From Martinezella hainanensis (lineage in GTDB: Bacteria; Pseudomonadota; Alphaproteobacteria; Rhizobiales; Rhizobiaceae), in assembly GCF_900094555.1 (NCBI RefSeq), contig NZ_FMAC01000005.1, forward strand, positions 1-64,000: a stretch of DNA of 64,000 bases, in the 5' to 3' direction. Positions 35,419-45,315 of the stretch are shown here, one piece after another. The stretch's first letter is position 1. The number at the start of each line of letters is the position of its first letter. A program made the translations under genes and the position numbers. The notes below the pieces were generated by a model. The model ran no database searches. It was not told the DNA's origin and saw only the letters and a program-made list of their open reading frames with translations.

Positions 35419-36166
35419 GTGCTGCCCCTCCGAGATAGACTTCCTTGACGCGCTGATCCCTCGCGATCTGATCGACGCTACCTTCCGCAAACAATGCGCC
35501 GGCGACGAGAACGGAGATTCTATTGGCGAAATTGAATACCAGATCCATGTCGTGTTCGATCAGAAGGATCGATACGTCCGACGACAGCCTCGATATGTGT
35601 TGCATCACTTCCTTTCGATCGGCCTCGGGAACGCCGGCGGCCGGTTCGTCGAGCAACAGGACGCGCGGGCGGCAGGCGATTGCCAGCGCAATTTCGAGAA
35701 GGCGCTGTTTGCCATAGGGAAGGGCGAGACATTTTTCGTCTCCGACGCCATCGAGGCCGAAGTCTTTCAGCAGAGTTGCGATTTCCCGCTCGATGCCGGC
35801 AACGGCATGTGTCGGCCGAAGCCAGTTCCATCCGCGCCCGCTGCGTTCGCTGATGACGAGCGCGAGGCTTTCTATGACCGTCAGCCCGGCAAAGAGCTGA
35901 TTGATCTGGAACGTGCGTACGAGGCCTTTCCGAACGCGGCGCTCGCGTTTCAGGCCAATGATGCTCTCCCCGTGGAGAATGACGTCGCCGCTGGACGGTT
36001 GCAAAACGCCGGTCAGGAGATTGATGAAGGTCGTCTTGCCGGCACCGTTCGGTCCGATCAGAGCATGGCGGGCGCCAGGTTCAAGCCGGAAGTTGACGTT
36101 CGTCGTAGCGTTCAGCGCGCCGAATGTCTTATTGAGATCCCGGGTCTCAAGGGCAGGGGTGGTCAT
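35411..36166 (-). CDS. livG: Branched-chain-type ABC ATPase (LivG)
   Basis: 251 aa from the ATG at 36166, after GGGAGGCA; the frame runs upstream into livM. Walker A GPNGAGKTTF, a LivG-type signature LPYGKQRLLEIALAI, Walker B RVLLLDEPAAGV, and H-loop LIEHDMDLVF. It overlaps livM by 4 bp. Confidence 0.93.
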   Translation of the reverse strand: MTTPALETRDLNKTFGALNATTNVNFRLEPGARHALIGPNGAGKTTFINLLTGVLQPSSGDVILHGESIIGLKRERRVRKGLVRTFQINQLFAGLTVIESLALVISERSGRGWNWLRPTHAVAGIEREIATLLKDFGLDGVGDEKCLALPYGKQRLLEIALAIACRPRVLLLDEPAAGVPEADRKEVMQHISRLSSDVSILLIEHDMDLVFNFANRISVLVAGALFAEGSVDQIARDQRVKEVYLGGAAHG

Positions 36167-37215
36167 GACTTGCCTCCCTCGGATGCCTTCGCCGGTGTTG
36201 ACGTTTTGCGCATGGCGGGCACTTTTGCGGTGAGCCGTTCGACGATCTGTCTTGGCCGATCCCGCCCGGTCATGACGAAGGCGACGAGCAGTATGCCGAG
36301 CCAGAACTGCCAATATTGCGGTGTGACTGAAGAGAGCGCGTCCTGGATCAGTTCGTAGACCAGAGCTCCGATCAGGCCGCCATAGAGGTATCCCGTACCG
36401 CCGATGACAAGGACCATCAAACCATCGGCGGATTTCTGGAAGGAAAGCGCATCAAGCGAAACGAACTGCTGCGTTTGGCTGAAGAGTGCTCCGGCTACGG
36501 CGGCATAGGCTCCGGCCAGCGTGTAGATTGCGACGAGGCGGCCCTTGACCGGGATGCCGACGGCCGACGCTCGGAGCGGATTATCGCGGATGGCCTTCAG
36601 CGAATTACCGAAGGGAGACGCGACGATGTAACGGGCAAGAACGAAAAGGACGAAGAGAACCGAAAGGCTGTATGCGTACCCAACATGCCCATAGAGATCG
36701 AAATCGATCGTGCCGAAGAGCGGCTGGATGGTGATGCCCTGCAGACCGTCCGCGCCACCCGTCAGCCAGGTGGCCTGATTGGCGATTTCGAGCAGGACTG
36801 CCGCGACACCGAGCGTCACCATCAGTCGCGTAAGATCCGCACCGCGTAGAAGCAGGAAGCTGGTCGGCAGCGCGACGGCGGCCCCGGCAAAGGCTGCCAC
36901 CAGGAGGCCGGTTAGAGGCTCTCCGGTCACGTAGATCGAGAACAAGCCGCTGGCGTAGGCGCCGACACCGTACATCGCGGCCTGGCCCAGCGTCACGATC
37001 CCGGCAAATCCGATTATCAGGTCGATCGACAGTGCAAGCAGGGCGAAGATGGCGATCTCGGTGAGGATGAGATGCTTGCCCGGCAGAAGAAACCAAGCCG
37101 CGACCGCCGCGATCCAGAACGCGATCTCAAGCGCACGCCAGCGGGTTTGCCGCCGAAGGCTTTCCTTGACCGAACTGGTGAGCGGATCTTGAGTATTGGC
37201 GGAAAGCGACATCAT
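36163..37215 (-). CDS. livM: Branched-chain-type ABC permease (LivM)
   Basis: 350 aa with many membrane helices; ATG at 37215 overlaps the livH stop. The region SIDLIIGFAGIVTLGQAAMY is the family hallmark, followed by GGTGYLYGGLIGALVYELIQ. It forms the channel with LivH. Confidence 0.93.
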   Translation of the reverse strand: MMSLSANTQDPLTSSVKESLRRQTRWRALEIAFWIAAVAAWFLLPGKHLILTEIAIFALLALSIDLIIGFAGIVTLGQAAMYGVGAYASGLFSIYVTGEPLTGLLVAAFAGAAVALPTSFLLLRGADLTRLMVTLGVAAVLLEIANQATWLTGGADGLQGITIQPLFGTIDFDLYGHVGYAYSLSVLFVLFVLARYIVASPFGNSLKAIRDNPLRASAVGIPVKGRLVAIYTLAGAYAAVAGALFSQTQQFVSLDALSFQKSADGLMVLVIGGTGYLYGGLIGALVYELIQDALSSVTPQYWQFWLGILLVAFVMTGRDRPRQIVERLTAKVPAMRKTSTPAKASEGGKS

Positions 37216-38066
37216 CCGGCCCTCGTGAAGAGTCCCTGCGGGCGGACGACGAGCACGGCCACGAGAACGATGTAGATGATGAAGCCGCCAAGCGATGGGA
37301 CATAATATTTGCCGAGAACGTCGGCCACGCCGAGCAGGATCGAGGCGACCAGCGGTCCCGTCATGCTGGACGTTCCGCCGACCGAAACGACGATCAGGAA
37401 ATAAACCATGAATTTCAGAGGGAAGGTCGGATCCAGGCCAAGGATTTCCGCACCCAGCGCGCCGCCGAGCCCTGCCAGACCTGATCCAACGGCAAAAGTT
37501 GCGGCGAAGATCGTATTAACGCGAATACCGATGCCACGGGCCACCCGCCGGTCATCGACGGACGCCCGTAGCCGGCTTCCGAAACGCGTATGGCTCAGGA
37601 CGAGCTGCAGGCACGCGGCTAGCACGCCGCAAGTGACGATCAGGAATGCGCGATAGACGCCGATACCGACGCCCAATATCGTCACGCGCCCCTTCAAGAA
37701 ATCCGGAAGGTCGAGGATCTGCTGCTGGGAGCCCATCAGATAATCCATACCGGCGACTGCGATGAAGACGATTCCGATGGAAAAGAGGACCTGGTCGAGA
37801 TGAGTCTTGTCGAAGAGCCTGACATAGAGCGTCCGCTCAAGGACAAGCCCGAGGACGGCCGTCAATATGAAGGCGATCGGTAGCGTCAGCAGGAACGGCA
37901 CGCCCCAGCGATTGGTCAGGACGACAGTGACGTAGCCGCCCGCCATTGCAAAGGCACCGTGCGCCAGGTTGATGAAGTTCATCAGACCAAGCGTGACTGC
38001 CAGCCCGCACGAAAGGATGAACAATAGCATTCCATAGGCAAGCCCATCGAACAGAAGGGTCAGCAT
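37212..38066 (-). CDS. livH: Branched-chain-type ABC permease (LivH)
   Basis: 284 aa, hydrophobic. The N-terminal part GLAVTLGLMNFINLAHGAFA and the later GLGGALGAEILGLDPTFPLK are diagnostic of LivH. First gene of the leftward operon livH-livM-livG-livF-binding protein-dehydrogenase-LysR. The promoter should lie in the 286-bp divergent region to galB. Confidence 0.93.
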   Translation of the reverse strand: MLTLLFDGLAYGMLLFILSCGLAVTLGLMNFINLAHGAFAMAGGYVTVVLTNRWGVPFLLTLPIAFILTAVLGLVLERTLYVRLFDKTHLDQVLFSIGIVFIAVAGMDYLMGSQQQILDLPDFLKGRVTILGVGIGVYRAFLIVTCGVLAACLQLVLSHTRFGSRLRASVDDRRVARGIGIRVNTIFAATFAVGSGLAGLGGALGAEILGLDPTFPLKFMVYFLIVVSVGGTSSMTGPLVASILLGVADVLGKYYVPSLGGFIIYIVLVAVLVVRPQGLFTRAG

Positions 38067-38352
38067 CTCTCCTCCCCGTGTCAGCCGCCCTAATCGATAT
38101 GGCAGAGCGCACTCTTGTTGATGGCCCGGATGAGATCGCCCAGGCCCGTTTCCATTCCTAAGGTGTCGGCAAGAGGGCGGAATTCCTATTTCAAAATGGT
38201 CTTCAAGATATAAGAAAAAGCTATAGCAATGAGCCTTCCGAGCTCACGGCCAATTCTCCTATAGCGAAAACTTATCGCTTCGATCGCAATTCCAAATTGG
38301 CAAACAGCCCCTTCAGGCATGAAATCCCGGTCGATCAGTAAGGAGACATCAC
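38067..38352. promoter_or_regulatory. Divergent control region of the aromatic-acid locus
   Basis: Lies between livH (leftward) and galB (rightward). An inverted repeat AGCGA, 7 bases, TCGCT sits at 38263-38279, about 75 bp before the galB start, a position and size usual for a LysR site. galB has GGAG just before its ATG. Confidence 0.5.
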
Positions 38353-39087
38353 ATGTCGGAAAAGAAGACTGCGCTGGTGATCAGCGCGCATGCGGCGGAT
38401 TTCGTCTGGCGGTGCGGGGGCGCAATCGCGCTGCATGCGCAGAAAGGCTACGAGGTGACGGTCGTCTGCCTTTCCTTCGGTGAGCGCGGTGAATCGGCAA
38501 AGCTCTGGAAAGAGCCGGGCATGACGCTCGATCGGGTGAAGGCCACTCGCCGATCCGAGGCAGAGAACGCCGCAAGCGCGCTTGGCGTGCACAATCTCAT
38601 CAGCTTCGATCTGGGGGACTACCCGCTACGGCTGACAGACGATGACAAGTATCGTCTGGTCGATGTGATCAGAGACGTGCAGCCGTCCTTCATGCTCAGT
38701 CATTCGCAATATGATCCTTACAACACCGATCATATGTACGCGACGCAGGTTGCCCTCGAGACGCGGATGATCGCCCAGGCATGGGGCCATAATCCCGGCC
38801 AGAAGGTTCTTGGCGCACCGCAGCTTTATCTCTTCGAACCGCATCAGACGGAGCAGATGGGATGGAAGCCGGATGTCTTCCTTGATATCACCCCGGTCTG
38901 GGAAAAGAAGCGTGCGGCGATCGAGTGCATGGAAGGTCAGGAGCATCTCTGGGAGTTCTATACCCGGGTTGCTCAGAATCGGGCCAACCACTTCCAGCGA
39001 AATTCTGGCGGCCAGTCCGGTGGACGGGCTGCGAAGTATGCGGAAGGCTTCCAGTCGGTCTTTCCGCGAACGGTCGATGAGCTTTGA
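38353..39087 (+). CDS. galB: 4-Oxalomesaconate hydratase, PIG-L family
   Basis: 244 aa starting MSEKKTALVISAHAADFVWR, almost a signature for GalB of Pseudomonas putida. PIG-L zinc-site fold with modified first motif (SAHAAD rather than AHPDD), GERGESAKLW, and HSQYDPYNTDHMYATQ carrying later metal ligands. GalB adds water to the enol form of 4-oxalomesaconate to give 4-carboxy-4-hydroxy-2-oxoadipate. Start follows AAGGAG. First of four plus-strand genes that together finish gallate-type degradation. Confidence 0.9.
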   Translation: MSEKKTALVISAHAADFVWRCGGAIALHAQKGYEVTVVCLSFGERGESAKLWKEPGMTLDRVKATRRSEAENAASALGVHNLISFDLGDYPLRLTDDDKYRLVDVIRDVQPSFMLSHSQYDPYNTDHMYATQVALETRMIAQAWGHNPGQKVLGAPQLYLFEPHQTEQMGWKPDVFLDITPVWEKKRAAIECMEGQEHLWEFYTRVAQNRANHFQRNSGGQSGGRAAKYAEGFQSVFPRTVDEL

Positions 39088-39107
39088 TCGGCTCGGGGAG
39101 GGCAGAG

Positions 39108-40070
39108 ATGGAACCATGCTTCGACATCGCGCATCTGGCGCACGTCGAGATGTACACGAACAAATTCGATGAAAGTCTCGACTTCTTTCTGCGGGTCTAC
39201 GGTCTGACGCTTTCCGGCCAGGATGAAAAATCCGCCTATCTCAGGGCGTGGGATGATTATGAATTCCACACGCTCAAGCTCACGCGCCACCACACAACCG
39301 GCGTCGGGCACATCGCCTATCGGGCATCGTCTCCCGAGGCGTTCGAGCGAAGGGTCAAGGCGATCGAGGCGAGCGGCTATAAGGTGCTTGGCTGGACCGA
39401 CGGCGATCCGGGCCATGGTCGTTCCTTCCGGTTCGAAGATCCTTTCGGGCATGTGTTCGAGATCTACTATGATACGGTCCGCTTCCGCCCGTCCGACGCC
39501 GAAAGGCCAGCTCTGAAGAACGTTGCGTCGCGCTACCATGGGCAGGGCTGCCATCCGAGGCGGCTCGATCACCTGAACCTTTTGGCTTCGGATGTTTCGG
39601 AGTTCAGGCGGTTCATGCAGACCTGCCTGGGATCTCGTGTCACCGAAATGATCGAGCTCGACAACGGGCGGATCGGCGGCTGCTGGTTCACGATCAACAA
39701 CAAGGGCTACGACCTTGCGTGCACGGAGGAGCATGGCCGCGGAGACGCGCGCCTGCACCATGTCACCTACGCGACGGACAGCCGCGAAGACATTCTGCGT
39801 GCTGCCGACATATTCCTGGAAAACGGCGTTCACATCGAAACCGGCCCCCACAAGCACGCCATCCAGGGAACGTTCTTTCTATACGTCTGGGAGCCGGCCG
39901 GTAACCGCGTCGAGCTCGCCAATGCGGGCGCGCGCCTCATCCTTGCGCCGGATTGGGAACCGGTGGTCTGGACCGAGGCCGAGCGCAGGAAGGGGCAAGC
40001 CTGGGGATTGAAGACCATCGAGACATTTCACACCCACGGCACGCCACCGGCGGGAACGAAGGGAGACTGA
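39108..40070 (+). CDS. Type I (VOC-fold) extradiol ring-cleavage dioxygenase
   Basis: 320 aa from the ATG at 39108, after GGGGAGGG (the frame reaches 39084 inside galB). Two VOC modules: residues 1-130 ([20 protein letters not shown]) and 150-290. The iron ligands of catechol 2,3-dioxygenase line up with H155 ([12 protein letters not shown]), H217 or H218 ([10 protein letters not shown]) and E269 ([10 protein letters not shown]). It should insert O2 into a catechol- or gallate-type ring. Known GalA gallate dioxygenases are LigAB-type and unrelated. Position between galB and galC suggests this enzyme supplies oxalomesaconate, hence acts on gallate or a close relative. Confidence 0.85.
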   Translation: MEPCFDIAHLAHVEMYTNKFDESLDFFLRVYGLTLSGQDEKSAYLRAWDDYEFHTLKLTRHHTTGVGHIAYRASSPEAFERRVKAIEASGYKVLGWTDGDPGHGRSFRFEDPFGHVFEIYYDTVRFRPSDAERPALKNVASRYHGQGCHPRRLDHLNLLASDVSEFRRFMQTCLGSRVTEMIELDNGRIGGCWFTINNKGYDLACTEEHGRGDARLHHVTYATDSREDILRAADIFLENGVHIETGPHKHAIQGTFFLYVWEPAGNRVELANAGARLILAPDWEPVVWTEAERRKGQAWGLKTIETFHTHGTPPAGTKGD

Positions 40071-40071
40071 C

Positions 40072-40743
40072 ATGGGCGTCGTCGTACAGAACATCGAACG
40101 TGTGGACGCGTCGATCATCGATCGGCTTGCTTCGGCAGGTGTCGCCACCGTCCATGAAGCCCAGGGCCGCAGGGGAATGCTCGCAAGCCACATGCGGCCG
40201 ATCTATCCGGGTGCCCAGATCGCAGGATCGGCGGTGACGATTTCGGCTCCTCCCGGCGACAACTGGATGATCCATGTTGCGATCGAGCAGATCAGGGAAG
40301 GCGACGTGCTCGTTCTTGCGCCGACCTCGCCTTGCGACAACGGCTATTTCGGGGATCTGCTGGCAACTTCGGCGCTCGCTCGCGGATGCCGCGGGTTGAT
40401 CATTGATGCAGGTGTCCGCGACATCCGCGATCTCACGGCAATGAAGTTTCCCGTCTGGTCGAAGGTCGTTTCCGCTCAGGGAACGGTGAAGGAGACGCTT
40501 GGCTCGGTCAATATCCCGATCGTCTGCGCAGGCGCGCATGTCGACGCCGGGGATATCATCGTGGCGGACGACGACGGCGTCTGTGTCGTCAAGCGCGCGG
40601 AGGCCGAACAGGTTGCTGCGGCTGCCGAGAGGCGGGTCGCCAACGAGGAAGCGAAGCGCAAGCGGCTTGCTGCCGGCGAGCTCGGCCTCGATATCTACGA
40701 CATGCGGACCAAACTGGCTGAGAAGGGCCTCAAATATGTATGA
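40072..40743 (+). CDS. galC: 4-Carboxy-4-hydroxy-2-oxoadipate aldolase
   Basis: 223 aa, RraA/HMG-aldolase fold: [20 protein letters not shown], the phosphate/carboxylate loop [20 protein letters not shown] with the metal-site pattern DAGVRDI. It splits the hydrated C7 acid to pyruvate and oxaloacetate, the last step of gallate and protocatechuate 4,5-cleavage. It starts one base after the dioxygenase stop. The same enzyme is called LigK in Sphingobium. Confidence 0.9.
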   Translation: MGVVVQNIERVDASIIDRLASAGVATVHEAQGRRGMLASHMRPIYPGAQIAGSAVTISAPPGDNWMIHVAIEQIREGDVLVLAPTSPCDNGYFGDLLATSALARGCRGLIIDAGVRDIRDLTAMKFPVWSKVVSAQGTVKETLGSVNIPIVCAGAHVDAGDIIVADDDGVCVVKRAEAEQVAAAAERRVANEEAKRKRLAAGELGLDIYDMRTKLAEKGLKYV

Positions 40744-41800
40744 GGACGGCATCCCCTGCCTTTGGATGCGCGGTGGCACATCGAAGGGAGCTTATTTCCT
40801 GGCTGGAGACCTTCCCGGCGATCAACAGGAGCGCGATCGGCTGCTCCTTGCGATCATGGGATCACCCGATCCACGGCAGATCGATGGAATAGGAGGGGCT
40901 GATCCGTTGACGTCGAAGGTTGCGGTGCTCTCGCCCCCGACCCGCGATGACGCCGACGTCGACTATCTGTTTCTGCAGGTTTTCGTCGACAAAGCGCTCG
41001 TCAGCGACGCCCAGGGGTGTGGAAACATCCTGGCCGGCGTCGGCCCTGCCGCTATCGAGCGCGGACTGGTATCCGTTGTGGGCGATGTCACGTCCGTGAG
41101 GATCCACATGGTCAATTCCGGCGAGGTGGCGGTCGCCAGGATCGCGACACCGGACGGAAAGGTGAGCTATGCCGGCGAGACGAGCATCGCCGGCGTGCCG
41201 GGACGTCATGCCGCAATTCCGATCCTGTTTACGAACACTGAAGGATCGATGTGCGGAGCGTTGCTGCCGACCGGCAACGCGGTTGATATGATCGACGGTA
41301 TCGAGGCGACGCTGATCGATAACGGCATGCCGTGCGTCATCATGCGAGCGTCGGATTTCGGTTTGACGGGCGAGGAGTCGCGTGAAGAGCTCGAAGGTAA
41401 CGACGCGGTCAAGCAACGAATAGAGTCCATTCGGCTGCAAGCCGGGCCGATGATGAATCTTGGCGATGTCACTACGGCTTCGGTCCCGAAAATGACGCTG
41501 ATCTCGGAACCGAAGCACGGAGGCGCGATCAGTACCCGCAGTTTCATCCCCCATCGCGTGCACGCTTCTGTCGGCGTCCTCGCAGCGGTAACGGTGGCGA
41601 CCACTACGCGACTGGCAGGCTCTCCCGCGCAAGGGCTTTCGGTTGCTCCGCGCGACGGGCGCTACAGGATCGAACATCCGAGCGGAGACATGGAAGTCTT
41701 TCTCGACCTCGACGGCGATGGGAAGATCCAAGGGGCAGGCACCATCCGAACCGCCCGAAAGCTGTTCGATGGCAGGGTCTTCCCAGCTCCCATCCCCTGA
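40736..41800 (+). CDS. galD: 4-Oxalomesaconate tautomerase, PrpF family
   Basis: 354 aa from the ATG at 40736, overlapping galC by 8 bp. Family opening [20 protein letters not shown], then [14 protein letters not shown] and [20 protein letters not shown] with the conserved Cys. The PrpF/DAP-epimerase-fold enzyme converts the keto form of oxalomesaconate to the enol form used by GalB. Last gene of the operon; it converges on a DadA-like gene 69 bp on. Confidence 0.9.
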   Translation: MYEDGIPCLWMRGGTSKGAYFLAGDLPGDQQERDRLLLAIMGSPDPRQIDGIGGADPLTSKVAVLSPPTRDDADVDYLFLQVFVDKALVSDAQGCGNILAGVGPAAIERGLVSVVGDVTSVRIHMVNSGEVAVARIATPDGKVSYAGETSIAGVPGRHAAIPILFTNTEGSMCGALLPTGNAVDMIDGIEATLIDNGMPCVIMRASDFGLTGEESREELEGNDAVKQRIESIRLQAGPMMNLGDVTTASVPKMTLISEPKHGGAISTRSFIPHRVHASVGVLAAVTVATTTRLAGSPAQGLSVAPRDGRYRIEHPSGDMEVFLDLDGDGKIQGAGTIRTARKLFDGRVFPAPIP

Positions 41801-41868
41801 TTGCGACCTCACCGGTTCGGCTCCTATCGGGAACGTTCATTCGGGATTTGCGTCGGGCACGCGACCGG

Positions 41869-43125
41869 TCATTGCCCAAAACGGTTGGGTAGAAAGGGGC
41901 ATGCGTTGTCACTGATACGACGTTCCAGCGCATCGAGTACCAGATCCGCGGTTTTGGGAGCTGCCGCGATACCGACATGCCCGTGGCCGAACGCGGCGAT
42001 CAGGCTGGGATGGCGCGATAGCGGGCCGATCACCGGGAGTCCGTCGGGTGTAGATGGGCGATGTCCCATCCAGAGACGAAGGCTCGGTGTCTTGTCGGTG
42101 GACAGATAGGGGTAGCTCGCCAGAGCATGCCGTTGCAGCACCTGCGCGCGCTCCCAATTCGGGGGTTTGTTCACGGTTGCAAGCTCGACCTGGCCCGAAA
42201 GGCGCAGACCCATGTTGGTCGGCGTGTTGGCCATCCGGCCAGTGCTCGGCATCACGGGAATTTCGAAGGGTGTTTGCCCCGATGTTACAGTCACATGGTA
42301 ACCCCGTTCGCTCTGCATCGGAATGCGCACGCCGAGCGGGCGAAGCAGGCGGTTGGAGTGTATGCCTGCAGCCACGACGATGCGGTCAGCAGATAGCGTC
42401 TCGCCACCCTCAAGTACCGCTTGAGGCGTCACACCGTCCAGGATGGCTGTCACGGCGGACTGGTGGAATTGTACGCCCTTGCGTCGCGCAGCTTCCACAA
42501 TGCCGGCGACATAGCGTCCTGTGTCGCGGCAATGGGCGCCGTTGACCACATGGATGGCGAACCTATAGGGGGGGCCTAGAGCCGGGAGCCTCTGTCGGAT
42601 TTCGGTCTCGTCCCACTCCACATATGCAACGCCGTTTTCTCGGCGCAGCTCCCAGCTTAGCGCTTCGGCCTCGAAGGAAGCCCGGTCGGGATAGGCGTAG
42701 AGTAGCCCTTTTTGAAGAACGAGCTGCTCCTGCCCGGTCTTTCGGGCGAGTTCCAGATGTCGCTCAGGGCCATCGTGCAGCAGGAAGCTCAGCAATTTCG
42801 CCGTCCGGCGCACGCGGGTCTTGCTGGCGCCGGCCCACAAAAACCGCAGGAGCCAGGGTGTCAGCTGCGGTAGTGACCTCCAATCGATCGTCAGCGGCCC
42901 GTTCCGATCGAGAAGGAAGCCGGGAACCTTCCGCCACAGACCGGGCATGCTCATCGGTATGATCGAGGCCGGGCTGATCCAGCCGCCGTTGCCATAGCTT
43001 GCGCCGGCTTCGCTGCCCGGCGCGTTGCCATCGCAAAGCGCGACATCCCAGCCGGCTTCCGCCAACCTCAATGCTGCGGTGGCACCGATAATGCCCGCGC
43101 CGACCACGATTACCTTGCCTGTCAT
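41869..43125 (-). CDS. DadA-like FAD-dependent amino-acid dehydrogenase
   Basis: 418 aa. N-terminal FAD motif VIVVGAGIIGATAALRLAEA, then NAPGSEAGASYGNGGWISPA and the C-terminal GHGHVGIAAAPKTADLVLDA. This is the D-amino-acid dehydrogenase architecture: D-amino acid to keto acid plus ammonia, electrons to quinone. It is the last gene of the AsnC/racemase operon, which suggests intake, racemisation and oxidation of an amino acid. Confidence 0.88.
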   Translation of the reverse strand: MTGKVIVVGAGIIGATAALRLAEAGWDVALCDGNAPGSEAGASYGNGGWISPASIIPMSMPGLWRKVPGFLLDRNGPLTIDWRSLPQLTPWLLRFLWAGASKTRVRRTAKLLSFLLHDGPERHLELARKTGQEQLVLQKGLLYAYPDRASFEAEALSWELRRENGVAYVEWDETEIRQRLPALGPPYRFAIHVVNGAHCRDTGRYVAGIVEAARRKGVQFHQSAVTAILDGVTPQAVLEGGETLSADRIVVAAGIHSNRLLRPLGVRIPMQSERGYHVTVTSGQTPFEIPVMPSTGRMANTPTNMGLRLSGQVELATVNKPPNWERAQVLQRHALASYPYLSTDKTPSLRLWMGHRPSTPDGLPVIGPLSRHPSLIAAFGHGHVGIAAAPKTADLVLDALERRISDNACPFLPNRFGQ

Positions 43126-43143
43126 TGCCGTTTCGTCCTGCTC

Positions 43144-43938
43144 TCAGGAAAGTCCGCCATGGAAATGGCTGAGGAATTCCCGCGTTCTTGGCTCGCGAGG
43201 TTCGTTGATGACTTGGCGCGCATCGCCGGACTCGACGACGAAGCCGTCCTGCATGAAGATGACCGTATCGGCGACATCGCGGGCAAAGGCCATCTCATGG
43301 GTGACGAGGATCATCGTCATGCCTTGCTCGGCGAGTTGACGGATGACGGCCAGAACCTCGCCGACCAGTGCCGGATCGAGGGCAGAGGTGGCCTCATCGA
43401 ACAGCATGACTTCCGGTTTCATGGCGAGCGCCCGCGCGATTGCTACACGCTGCTTCTGTCCACCCGACAGTTGCTCCGGACGGGCATCGGCTTTCGCGAC
43501 CAGGCCGACCTTGGCGAGAAGCTCCATCGCGACGCTCCGCGCGGAATTCCTGTCCTGTTTCAACACGCTCACCGGACCGACCATCACATTGTCGATGACG
43601 CTCATATGCGGGAATAGATTGAAGTTCTGAAACACCATCCCTGTATTGGCACGGAAGGCCGCCAGATCCCGGTCGCGCATGGTGACCCGGCCTGCGGAAA
43701 AATCCATCCGCCTTCCGCCGATGGTGATGCAGCCGGCATCCGGCAATGACAGCAAATTGAGGCTGCGCAACAGGGTCGATTTTCCCGAACCGCTTGGCCC
43801 GATCATCGCCACCACATGACCGCGTGGGACGGAAAGGTTGATGTCCTTCAAGACGTCGAGAGGACCGAAGGATTTCTTCAGGCCTACGACCTCGATCATC
43901 GGTTCCTTGTCGCCCGTTCTCTCCAATTTGCTGTTCAT
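43144..43938 (-). CDS. Amino-acid ABC transporter ATPase (GlnQ/HisP type)
   Basis: 264 aa from the ATG at 43938, which overlaps the permease stop by 4 bp; the frame is open upstream to 44658 in non-coding sequence. Walker [12 protein letters not shown], signature [17 protein letters not shown], Walker B VMLFDEATSALDP, H-loop VTHEM. Energises the importer with the permease at 43935. Confidence 0.93.
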   Translation of the reverse strand: MNSKLERTGDKEPMIEVVGLKKSFGPLDVLKDINLSVPRGHVVAMIGPSGSGKSTLLRSLNLLSLPDAGCITIGGRRMDFSAGRVTMRDRDLAAFRANTGMVFQNFNLFPHMSVIDNVMVGPVSVLKQDRNSARSVAMELLAKVGLVAKADARPEQLSGGQKQRVAIARALAMKPEVMLFDEATSALDPALVGEVLAVIRQLAEQGMTMILVTHEMAFARDVADTVIFMQDGFVVESGDARQVINEPREPRTREFLSHFHGGLS

Positions 43939-44591
43939 GCCTTGCGACCCTCCAGCCAGTGCGCCAGGCGTGTCATGGGGAACAGGACCGCCAGATAGAC
44001 GAATGCAATCAAAGTGTAGGTTTCGAGCGGCCGATAGGTGGCAGACGTCACGAGCTGACCTTGGTAGAGCAGGTCGGGCACGGCGAGCACGGAGAGAAGC
44101 GAGGTGTTCTTGAGCTGCAGGACAGACTGGTTGACCAGCGGCGGCACCATGCGGCGCAACGCCTGCGGCAAGATGATCTTTGCCATCAACTGGCCCCGAC
44201 GCATGCCGATCGCACGGCCGGCATCCCATTGCCCGGCATCGATCGAGATGATGCCGCCCCGAATGATCTCGGCATAGAACGCGGCGCCGTACATGGTCAG
44301 CGTGATGAAGGCCGCCATCGCTGGCGAGATCTGGATTCCGACCAACATGGGCAGGGCATAGTAACACCAGACCAGCTGCACGAGGACAGGCGTACAGCGG
44401 AACAGTTCCACGATCGTCATGATCGGAACGGTGACGATTTTCAAACCCGAAAGTCGGGCAAGAGCAAAGACCGTGCCGACGACGATTCCGGAGACGATGG
44501 TCAGAACGGTGAAGCCGACCGTATAGCCCAAGCCTTGAAGAAACAGGCCGCGGTACTGCCAAAGGCTGGAGAAGTCCCATTGATATTGCAT
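43935..44591 (-). CDS. Amino-acid ABC transporter permease (HisM/GlnP type)
   Basis: 218 aa from the ATG at 44591, which overlaps the racemase stop (TGATG). Three to five membrane helices; contact loop IDAGQWDAGRAIGMRRGQLM. Only one permease gene is present, so it probably works as a homodimer. Confidence 0.92.
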   Translation of the reverse strand: MQYQWDFSSLWQYRGLFLQGLGYTVGFTVLTIVSGIVVGTVFALARLSGLKIVTVPIMTIVELFRCTPVLVQLVWCYYALPMLVGIQISPAMAAFITLTMYGAAFYAEIIRGGIISIDAGQWDAGRAIGMRRGQLMAKIILPQALRRMVPPLVNQSVLQLKNTSLLSVLAVPDLLYQGQLVTSATYRPLETYTLIAFVYLAVLFPMTRLAHWLEGRKA

Positions 44592-45304
44592 CACAGCGCG
44601 CTTTGTTCGGCCCGGTGGAAGGTCCGGGGAGAGGTTGAGGTGAAAAGCCACTCGCCAAGCGTCAGGATGTCGAAGACGGGGAGATCGAGGGCAGCCGAAA
44701 TCGCCCGCGCAAAGGGTGGCATGTTGGTGCATTCCAGCACGATGGCGCCAACGAACGGATGCTCGGCAACAAGCTTTCGGGCAGCATCGATCACTTCGGC
44801 CTCCAAGGCTTTATGATCATATGCGGCAGAGCCTTCGATGAGCGCGTGAAATGCCCCGCCGGCGGGCACGCCGCGCACGGGCACGGATGGATCGGCCCCG
44901 CAGGCTTCGAACACTTGCGGACCGAGGCTGGCAGCATCATAGGTTATCACACCGGGACGCAGACCTGCTCCGAGCGCCATTTCGACCATGGGCAACTGCA
45001 TGAGGCTGGAGGCGGCGACCGGAACACCCAGCGCCTCGGCCAGTTTTCGCTGGTGTCGCGCCATGAAGCCGCAAGACGTGATAATCGCGCTGCAGCCCTC
45101 CGAGATCAGCTCCCGTCCGGCGGCGATGAAATCGTCGACGAGACCCTCGCCGCCCGCACGGACGACGAGGGAAACGGAAGCACCACGCACCTGGCGGAAC
45201 TTGACGGGAAAGCGCCATGACCCAGCATGGCCGACATCGCCAGGCGGGCGTTCGAACGTCGTATCCAGCATGATGATGCCCAAGGCACCTGAAGTGACGG
45301 ACAT
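44591..45304 (-). CDS. Aspartate/glutamate/hydantoin racemase-family enzyme
   Basis: 237 aa. Two Cys in the expected active-site places: AIITSCGFMARHQ (first) and AIVLECTNMPPFA (second), typical of the cofactor-free two-thiol racemases. It likely interconverts enantiomers of an amino acid or hydantoin-like substrate, or acts as a maleate isomerase relative. It sits inside a transporter operon with a DadA-like oxidase, so making the D-form for oxidation is plausible. Confidence 0.85.
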   Translation of the reverse strand: MSVTSGALGIIMLDTTFERPPGDVGHAGSWRFPVKFRQVRGASVSLVVRAGGEGLVDDFIAAGRELISEGCSAIITSCGFMARHQRKLAEALGVPVAASSLMQLPMVEMALGAGLRPGVITYDAASLGPQVFEACGADPSVPVRGVPAGGAFHALIEGSAAYDHKALEAEVIDAARKLVAEHPFVGAIVLECTNMPPFARAISAALDLPVFDILTLGEWLFTSTSPRTFHRAEQSAL

Positions 45305-45315
45305 GGTCGAGCCTG

